Source of the DNA: VXYL01 sp965243095
GTDB taxonomy: Bacteria; Pseudomonadota; Gammaproteobacteria; Pseudomonadales; Azotimanducaceae
Length of the DNA stretch: 64,000 nt
NCBI GenBank assembly: GCA_965243095.1
Contig: OZ251530.1
Span: 3,348,001-3,412,000 of the forward strand
Direction of reading: 5' to 3'
Shown here: positions 17,119 through 22,834 of the stretch, in pieces
How positions within the stretch are numbered: the stretch's first letter is position 1
Layout: the number at the start of each line of letters is the position of its first letter
Made by a program: the position numbers and the translations under genes
Notes under the pieces: model-generated
The model's database searches: none
Seen by the model: the letters and a program-made list of their open reading frames with translations, nothing else
What the model was told of the DNA's origin: nothing

Positions 17119-18090
17119 TTAGGCGTCGTCCTCGCCCGCGACGGCCGCGTCGCCGCCTTGCTCCTGGCCTTCGCGCGCCGCCTCGGTGCGTCCGCGCACA
17201 GCCATGAAGGCGAGATAGCCCTCCTCCAAGGTGGGCGCGTCAACCGGCGTGGCGCCCTCCGGCAAGCCGTTGCCGGTGACGCCGCGCAACGTGACGCCCG
17301 CGCTCGAAGCGTTGCGCGAGACGATCTCGTATTCGCCCTCCAGCCGCTCCGCCGCTTGCGCGTCCGCGGTGATCTCGAAAACGCGCCCGACGGCGTTTTG
17401 CAGCAGCACGTCCGGGGATCCTTGGAACTCGATGCGGCCGTCGTCGAGCAGGGCGATTTCGCTGCAACCGCCGCCGAGGTCGGCGACAATGTGCGTGGAA
17501 AGCAGGATGGTGCGGTCGCGGCCTAGGCGCCCCATCACCTGGCGAAAGCGCATGCGTTCTTCCGGGTCGAGGCCGACGGTGGGTTCGTCCACGATCAACA
17601 CGCGCGGTTCGTGAACCATCGCCTGCGCGACGCCGAGACGCCGCACCATGCCGCCGGAGAGCTTCTTCACCTTGCGGTCGGCCACCGAGTCCAACCCGAC
17701 CAGCTCCAAGGTTTCCGCCACCCGCCGCCGGCGCTCGCCCTTGTTCGCAAGGCCCGAAAGCCGCGCCAGCGTATCCAGCACTTCCTCGGCGCGGTGGTTG
17801 CGCCACGCGCCGAACTCCTGCGGCAAATAGCCGATCTGCTCGCGCACTTCGCGCCGCTCGCGGGTGACGTCGTGCCCGCACACCCGCGCCGTGCCGCTGC
17901 TCGGCACCAGCAAGGTGCAGATAATCCGCATCAGCGTGCTCTTGCCGGCGCCGTTCGGCCCCAGCAGCCCGTACAGGCCGGTGCCCAGCGTCAGATCCAC
18001 ACCTTCCAAGGCCACATGACCGCCTTTGTAGGTGTGGCCGAGGCCTTGGGTTTCGATCATGGCGGCGCCCGCCGCCGCGGAACTCTCCAT
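17119..18090 (-). CDS. ABC exporter ATP-binding protein
   Basis: 323 residues of the DRA/CcmA-like ABC-2 ATPase class. Seen: Walker A GPNGAGKST, Q-loop YLPQEFG, signature LSGGMVRRLGVAQAM, Walker B VLIVDEPTVGLDP, and the switch His in STHIVADLGG. An accessory tail of about 100 residues ends in a Gly/Ala/Glu-rich stretch. The ATG at 18090 has GAGGAA about seven bases upstream. It is the first gene of the operon that continues into the two giant permease fusions and presumably powers both. The tRNA-Glu gene ends only 49 bases upstream on the same strand with no visible terminator between, so the operon may share the tRNA promoter. Confidence 0.88.
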   Translation of the reverse strand: MESSAAAGAAMIETQGLGHTYKGGHVALEGVDLTLGTGLYGLLGPNGAGKSTLMRIICTLLVPSSGTARVCGHDVTRERREVREQIGYLPQEFGAWRNHRAEEVLDTLARLSGLANKGERRRRVAETLELVGLDSVADRKVKKLSGGMVRRLGVAQAMVHEPRVLIVDEPTVGLDPEERMRFRQVMGRLGRDRTILLSTHIVADLGGGCSEIALLDDGRIEFQGSPDVLLQNAVGRVFEITADAQAAERLEGEYEIVSRNASSAGVTLRGVTGNGLPEGATPVDAPTLEEGYLAFMAVRGRTEAAREGQEQGGDAAVAGEDDA

Positions 18091-18139
18091 TGGCTATTCC
18101 TCGATTGCCGGAATGTCGGCCGAACTGGCTGCCGGAAAT

Positions 18140-18215
18140 TGGCGTCCCCTAGGGGAATCGAACCCCTGTTGCCGGGATGAAAACCCGAAGTCCTGGTCCA
18201 CTAGACGAAGGGGAC
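18140..18215 (-). tRNA. tRNA-Glu (UUC)
   Basis: 76 bases including an encoded CCA. The 7-bp acceptor stem GTCCCCT/AGGGGAC is perfect, the D-arm reads TCGTCTAGTGGACCAGGA, the T-arm is CAGGGGTTCGAATCCCCT, and the anticodon loop TTTTCAT presents UUC. The discriminator base is G. The first anticodon-stem pair is a U-G wobble. This tRNA is a substrate of the Glu-tRNA system served in many bacteria by GatCAB, also encoded in this window. Confidence 0.95.
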
Positions 18216-18233
18216 ATACGCGAATGGGCGCGC

Positions 18234-18262
18234 ACTGTAGCCAGTGGGCTTGCGGATGTCAA
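18234..18262 (-). promoter_or_regulatory. Sigma-70-type promoter of tRNA-Glu
   Basis: On the minus strand: a perfect -35 TTGACA (18262-18257), a 17-base spacer and -10 TACAGT (18239-18234). The stretch after the -10 is GCGCGCCC, the GC-rich discriminator typical of stringently controlled stable-RNA promoters. The mature tRNA 5' end is 18 bases past the -10. It may also drive the ABC operon downstream. Confidence 0.85.
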
Positions 18263-18294
18263 ATCGAAAATGCAAAAAGACTGCGACATTTTCC

Positions 18295-18369
18295 TGGGAG
18301 CGCGGGCGTCTCGCCCGCACGGGTTGAAACACGGGCAAACGAAATGCGGGCGAGACGCCCGCGCTCCCA
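18295..18369. repeat. Dispersed palindrome, family A (copy 1)
   Basis: Perfect 25-base inverted arms (18295-18319 and 18345-18369), beginning TGGGAGCGCGGGCGTC, surround a 25-base spacer. A second full copy is at 58997-59068, and a half copy lies inside the MITE at 6230-6253. It is intergenic, between the tRNA promoter and ctp, and behaves like a REP/BIME-type element. Its translated shadow is the ARASRPH/SAGVSPA string often seen in translated databases. Confidence 0.85.
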
Positions 18370-18450
18370 AGGCCGCCGCGGCCATCAATGCTATTGTTAC
18401 CCGCCCGTTGCACATTACCCACACCCCACCCCGGTTTTTGATCGCTGGCC

Positions 18451-19719
18451 ATGTCGCCTTCGTCTTCGCAGGACGCTTCCCGCCACCGCCTGGTTCTCTC
18501 CAAGGCGCGGGCGACTGCCGGCTGGCCCATCATGGCGAGCATGGCGGTGGGCCTCGGGCTCGGGGTGTTCGCCTACTGGACGACCAGTTCCGAGCGGGAG
18601 CTGGAAGACGCGCTGCTGCGCGCGGTGGTGCGCGAAGTGGAGAAAAACTACGTCGAGGAGGTGCCGCGGGCCCGTTTGGTGGACGAGGCCATCGGCGGCA
18701 TGTTGGCGAGCTTGGACGGTCACTCCGGCTTGCTCGACGAGCGGGCGCTCACCATCCTGCAAGACGAAGCGGATGGCGGCTTTGGCGGCATTGGCGTGCG
18801 GCTTGGCATGGTGGACGGTCAATTGACGGTGGTTGAAACGCTGCCGGATACGCCGGCGGAACGCGCCGGCATCTTGGCGGACGACCAGCTGCTGCAGGTG
18901 GACCACCAACCGGTGCGGCAGGTCAGCGACGCGGCCCGAGTGCTGCGCGGCAGGCGGGACACCCCGGTGCATGTGCGCGTGCGCCGCGACGCGCCGGCGG
19001 CCGCGGCCACCTCCACCGCGTCCCATCCCGCCTCCGCCGGTGCCGGGCAATTCGATTTCGACCTTACCCGCGCCCTCATCCCGTTGCCCACCGTGTACGA
19101 GTTGCCGATGGTGCCCGGCTACGGCTATGTGCGCATCGCCCAGTTCCAAGAGCAAACCGTCGAGGAACTTGCCGAGGCGTTGGTGACCCTCGCGGCCGAG
19201 CGCCCGCTTGAAGGTCTGGTCATGGATCTGCGCGACAACCCGGGCGGGCTTCTTGGCACATCCATCGATGTCGCGGACGCCTTCTTGGCAAGCGGCGTCA
19301 TCGTGTCCGTCGCCGGGCGCGGCGAGGGCGAAACGCGGGAGTTCACCGCCGACGCCGACGTGTTGGCCGAAGACGTGGCCCTGGCGGTGCTGGTCAACCA
19401 AACGTCCGCCTCCGGCGCGGAGATCGTCGCCGCCGCGTTGCAGCATCATGGCCGCGCCGTGGTGCTGGGCACCAAAACCTACGGCAAGGCGTCCGTGCAA
19501 ACCATCACGCACTTCCCGGGCGTCTCGCGCATTGCCAGGCGGGCGTTGAAACTCACCACGGCGCGGTACCTCACGCCCGCCGGACGCTCACTCGACAAGG
19601 TGGGCGTGGTGCCGGACATCACCGTGCCCCCGGACGACGACGAACCCGACGTGGACTACGACGAACGCCTGATCCGCGAGGCGTTGGTGCATTTTGGGGT
19701 GATGCCCAAATCCGGTTGA
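18451..19719 (+). CDS. ctpA: S41 carboxyl-terminal processing peptidase
   Basis: 422 residues. Periplasmic serine protease of the CtpA/Prc type that trims C-termini of envelope proteins. One N-terminal membrane anchor (about 27-44) is followed by a helical segment, a PDZ domain (about 110-180, GGIGVRLG...AERAGIL..DQLLQV) and the S41 core. The catalytic Ser is S321 in TSASGAE and the Lys is K346 in TYGKASVQ, 25 apart as in plant D1 protease. A short low-complexity Ala/Ser insert (about 190-202) interrupts the protein after the PDZ. The start is the first ATG before the anchor; no clear ribosome site is present. It converges on hisA across a 54-base gap in which I see no terminator. Confidence 0.92.
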   Translation: MSPSSSQDASRHRLVLSKARATAGWPIMASMAVGLGLGVFAYWTTSSERELEDALLRAVVREVEKNYVEEVPRARLVDEAIGGMLASLDGHSGLLDERALTILQDEADGGFGGIGVRLGMVDGQLTVVETLPDTPAERAGILADDQLLQVDHQPVRQVSDAARVLRGRRDTPVHVRVRRDAPAAAATSTASHPASAGAGQFDFDLTRALIPLPTVYELPMVPGYGYVRIAQFQEQTVEELAEALVTLAAERPLEGLVMDLRDNPGGLLGTSIDVADAFLASGVIVSVAGRGEGETREFTADADVLAEDVALAVLVNQTSASGAEIVAAALQHHGRAVVLGTKTYGKASVQTITHFPGVSRIARRALKLTTARYLTPAGRSLDKVGVVPDITVPPDDDEPDVDYDERLIREALVHFGVMPKSG

Positions 19720-19773
19720 GGCACCGCGTTCTCGGCGCGAATGGCCGGCGGAAGTTGCCGCTGAACACGCCGG

Positions 19774-20505
19774 TCAGCTATCCAACAGCCGTTGCCCGGC
19801 GGCGAAGTCCAGCTCGCCTTGGTACAGGGCCGCGCCGCTGATCGCGCCGAGCAGCTTCTCGTCGGGCAAGGCGAGCGCTTTCAGCGCTTGCAGATCGGCC
19901 AAGTTCTTGACGCCGCCGGAGGCGATCACCGGCACTGGCGACAGCGCGGCCAAGCGGCGCGTTGCCGCGACGTTGACGCCGCGCAACATGCCGTCGCGGG
20001 CGATGTCCGTGTACACGATGGCGAAGATCTCGGCGGTGAGATCGGCGGCGAAGTCGGCGGCGTCCACCGTGCTGGTGGCGGTCCAGCCGTGCGTGGCGAG
20101 GCGGCCGTCGCGGGCGTCGAGGCCGAGGATGACGCGGCGCGGCCATTTGGCGGCCAACGCGCCGAGAAACGAAGGTTCCTCCACGGCGCGCGTGCCGACG
20201 ATGATTTGGCTTGCCCCGGCGTCCACATAGGCTTGCGCCGCGGCGGTGTCGCGCACGCCGCCGCCCACTTGCACGGGAACGTCTCCGGCGGCCAACACGA
20301 TGGCTTCCACCAGTTCGTGGTGTACCGGCCGGCCGGCGAACGCGCCGTCCAAATCCACCACGTGCAGGCGGCGGGCGCCGGCGTCCACCCAGCGCTTGGC
20401 CATCGCCGCCGGGTCGTCCGAGTACACGGAAGTCGAATCCGCCGCGCCTTGGCGCAAGCGCACGCAGCGGCCGTGCTGGATGTCTATGGCGGGGATGAGC
20501 AGCAA
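19774..20505 (-). CDS. hisA: ProFAR isomerase, histidine biosynthesis
   Basis: 243 residues, full length for HisA, a (beta/alpha)8 barrel that performs the Amadori rearrangement of ProFAR to PRFAR. Seen: MLLIPAIDI at the N-terminus with the catalytic Asp, VVDLDGAFAG, VQVGGGVRD, IVGTRAVE, YTDIARDGMLRGVN with the second catalytic Asp, and VIASGGVKNLADL. It is 14 bases downstream of hisB on the same strand. HisH, which in Pseudomonas-like genomes lies between hisB and hisA, and HisF, which follows, are both missing here, so the last steps must be encoded elsewhere. Confidence 0.95.
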   Translation of the reverse strand: MLLIPAIDIQHGRCVRLRQGAADSTSVYSDDPAAMAKRWVDAGARRLHVVDLDGAFAGRPVHHELVEAIVLAAGDVPVQVGGGVRDTAAAQAYVDAGASQIIVGTRAVEEPSFLGALAAKWPRRVILGLDARDGRLATHGWTATSTVDAADFAADLTAEIFAIVYTDIARDGMLRGVNVAATRRLAALSPVPVIASGGVKNLADLQALKALALPDEKLLGAISGAALYQGELDFAAGQRLLDS

Positions 20506-20519
20506 GCGGGTGCTGGGCT

Positions 20520-21110
20520 CTAGAGCGCGCCTTTCGTGGAAGGCGCGTCCGGCGTGCGCGGATCGCGCTGCAAGGCCATGCGCAGGGCGCGGCCGAACGC
20601 CTTGAACAAGGTCTCCGCCTGGTGGTGCGCGTTGCCGCCTTTGAGGTTGTCCAAGTGCAGTGTCACCTGCGCGTGGTTGGCGAAGCCTTGGAAGAACTCG
20701 CGCAGCAGATCCACGTCGAAGTCGCCCACGCGGGCGCGGCGGAAGGACACGTCGTAGGCGAGGCCGGGCCGCCCGGAGAAGTCCACCACGGCGCGCGAGA
20801 GCGCTTCGTCCAGCGGCACGTAGGCATGGCCGTAGCGCTGGATGCCTTTCTTCTCGCCCACCGCGGCAGCCACGGCTTGGCCGAAGACGATGCCCACGTC
20901 CTCCACCGTGTGGTGCGCGTCCACGGCCAAATCGCCGTCGGCGTGGACGCGCAAGTCCATGCGTCCGTGGCGGGCCACTTGGTGCAACATGTGCTCGAAG
21001 AACGGGATGCCGGTGCGCAGATCTGCGTCGCCGCCGCCATCCAAGTCCACTTCCACCCGGATGCGCGTTTCCAGCGTCTCCCGGCTGCGCGAGGCGGTGC
21101 GGTGCTTCAT
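20520..21110 (-). CDS. hisB: Imidazoleglycerol-phosphate dehydratase
   Basis: 196 residues, the usual length of monofunctional HisB; there is no N-terminal phosphatase domain, unlike E. coli. It dehydrates imidazole glycerol phosphate to the acetol phosphate using two Mn ions. Metal-binding signatures: FFEHMLHQVARHG, DAHHTVEDVG, and HVTLHLDNLKGGNAHHQAETLFKAFGRALR in its usual place (here reading QVTLHLDN). Start ATG 21110. It is followed after 14 bases by hisA. A short hypothetical gene lies 22 bases upstream in the same direction and may be the first gene of the unit. Confidence 0.95.
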   Translation of the reverse strand: MKHRTASRSRETLETRIRVEVDLDGGGDADLRTGIPFFEHMLHQVARHGRMDLRVHADGDLAVDAHHTVEDVGIVFGQAVAAAVGEKKGIQRYGHAYVPLDEALSRAVVDFSGRPGLAYDVSFRRARVGDFDVDLLREFFQGFANHAQVTLHLDNLKGGNAHHQAETLFKAFGRALRMALQRDPRTPDAPSTKGAL

Positions 21111-21132
21111 TCGCGCAGTATAGCCCGGCGCG

Positions 21133-21525
21133 TCACTTCAGCCGCGACTTCAAGCTGCCGTAGGGCAGAAAGCGGTTGGTGCTCACGGAACGGATCCACG
21201 GCGTCAGCGCGGGCGGGTAGTCGCCCCGTTCGCGCAAGATGCCCGCCAACGCGATCACCGGAGAGCGAGCCCCGACCTCGCAGCCGGGCAACTGCATCTC
21301 CGCCAGCGTGAGCACCCGCAGCCAGGCGCACAACGTGGCGGAATCGCGGCCGGCGAACAGCTTGGCGCAGGTCTGCCCGTCCGCGTTCATCACTTGGCGC
21401 ACATGCGCCGCGGCCGCGGCACCGAGCGCCAAGGTGTCGCTTGCCGAATCGGCCGCGCTCAGCGTTCGGGCGTGGTCTTCGCCGAGAGCCGCGGGCGGTT
21501 CCCAAGCACCGACGGATCCGTCCAT
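21133..21525 (-). CDS. Conserved-looking hypothetical protein upstream of hisB
   Basis: 130 residues, unrecognised. The N-terminal third is Ala-rich and helical, and the end carries GARSPVIALAGILRERGDYPPALTPWIRSVSTNRFLPYGSLKSRLK, which looks conserved and folded. A single Cys in CEVG and a second in TCAKL are present, with no signal peptide. It is transcribed toward hisB (22-base gap) and diverges from mutY (35-base gap), so it shares a short intergenic region with the mutY promoter. The opposite-strand frame that continues into mutY overlaps it and is less convincing as coding sequence there. Confidence 0.55.
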   Translation of the reverse strand: MDGSVGAWEPPAALGEDHARTLSAADSASDTLALGAAAAAHVRQVMNADGQTCAKLFAGRDSATLCAWLRVLTLAEMQLPGCEVGARSPVIALAGILRERGDYPPALTPWIRSVSTNRFLPYGSLKSRLK

Positions 21526-21560
21526 ACTGCGTCCTTACCTGTTTGCGCGAAGTCTACCCG

Positions 21561-22685
21561 TTGCCAACCAAGACGCCCGCGCCAGCGCAACCGCCAAACC
21601 CGGCTTCGGCGCACGCCGCGACGGCGGCTTCCCGGCGCCGGTTCGCGGCGCGGCTGCTTTCTTGGTGGGACGCCAACGGGCGCAAGGACCTGCCTTGGCA
21701 GCGGCAGCGCACCCCCTACCGGGTTTGGGTTTCCGAGGTGATGCTGCAGCAGACGCGGGCCGCTTCCGTGATTCCCTATTTCGAGCGTTTCATGGCGCAC
21801 TTCCCGGATTTGCCGGCGTTGGCGCAGGCGGACTTGGACGATGTGCTGCACCTGTGGAGCGGCCTCGGCTACTACGCCCGGGCGCGCAATCTGCACCGCG
21901 CCGCCGGCGTCGTGCTGCGCGAACACGGCGGCGCCCTGCCCCGCGACCCGGCCGTGCTCGCCATGTTGCCCGGCATCGGCCGCTCCACCGCCGGCGCCAT
22001 CGCGGCGCAGGCGCACGGCTTGCGTGCCGCCATTCTGGACGCCAACGCCAAACGCCTGCTGGCGCGGCACTTTCGCGTTGCCGGCCCGCCTTCCAACTCG
22101 GCAACGGCGGCGACGCTGTGGCGGTTGGCGGAAGCCCTGACGCCGCCAAAGCGCGTGGCCGACTACACCCAAGCCGTGATGGATGTGGGCGCCAGCGTTT
22201 GCCAAAGCCGCCAGCCGCAATGCGCCGCATGTCCTGTGCGCACTAGCTGCGCGGCGCTGGCCGCGGGCGACGTGTACCGCTTCCCCGAACGCAGGGAGTC
22301 AAGCCCGCGCCCGCTGGCGCAGCGGCGTTTTTTCGTGGTCTCGGACCCGCAAGGCGCTTGCTATGTGGAGCAGCGGCCGCCGGAAGGCGTTTGGGGCGGC
22401 TTGTGGTCGCCGCCGGAGCGGGATGGCGACGAATCCGCGCAGGCGTTTCTGGCGGCGGCCGGCATGGACGCGAAGCTGGTGCGGGCGATGCATTTCGCGC
22501 CAACGCTGCGGCACGGTTTCAGCCACTTCGATCTGCACGCCGAACCGGTATATGTGCAGCTCAAGGCGCGACCGGCCACCACCACCGGCCGTTGGATCGA
22601 CCCGCGGAGTCACCGTCTTGGCCTTTCCGCTTTGGCGGCGAAGCTGCTGGCGGCCGCGGCACCGCTGCCGTTGGGAGGCAAGTAG
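21561..22685 (+). CDS. mutY: A/G-specific adenine glycosylase
   Basis: 374 residues from TTG 21561. Removes adenine mispaired with 8-oxoguanine. Active-site E59 (VSEVMLQQT) and D160 (ILDANAKR) are 101 residues apart, exactly the E37-D138 spacing of E. coli MutY. The helix-hairpin-helix is MLPGIGRSTAGAI, and the iron-sulfur ligands are C214-x6-C221-x2-C224-x5-C230. The C-terminal MutT-like 8-oxoG-reading domain includes RRFFVVSD and FAPTLRHGFSHFDLH. The frame stays open upstream to 21441, but that part overlaps the divergent gene at 21133. In E. coli and Pseudomonas mutY is followed directly by yggX; here a tandem pair of nuclease-methyltransferases lies between. Confidence 0.92.
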   Translation: MPTKTPAPAQPPNPASAHAATAASRRRFAARLLSWWDANGRKDLPWQRQRTPYRVWVSEVMLQQTRAASVIPYFERFMAHFPDLPALAQADLDDVLHLWSGLGYYARARNLHRAAGVVLREHGGALPRDPAVLAMLPGIGRSTAGAIAAQAHGLRAAILDANAKRLLARHFRVAGPPSNSATAATLWRLAEALTPPKRVADYTQAVMDVGASVCQSRQPQCAACPVRTSCAALAAGDVYRFPERRESSPRPLAQRRFFVVSDPQGACYVEQRPPEGVWGGLWSPPERDGDESAQAFLAAAGMDAKLVRAMHFAPTLRHGFSHFDLHAEPVYVQLKARPATTTGRWIDPRSHRLGLSALAAKLLAAAAPLPLGGK

Positions 22686-22834
22686 CTGTCTTTTCGCGCG
22701 GCCGGGGCGGCCCTCGCTGGCCACATCCCCAGCTTTGTGTGGCACGATACACCCCCAATTGCGCCAAAACACGCCGGCCTAGTCCCGCAACCGCAACGGC
22801 CGAGCGAGCGCCCCCGCAAGCGCCGAGCAAGTCC

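Noticed and set aside
18295..18369. Possible CRISPR repeat or terminator
   Set aside because: Only a single inverted pair, no regularly spaced direct repeats, and no U-run after the stem.
21441..21560. N-terminal 40 residues of mutY from an upstream ATG
   Set aside because: That stretch overlaps the divergent gene at 21133-21525 and lies far before the conserved MutY start.
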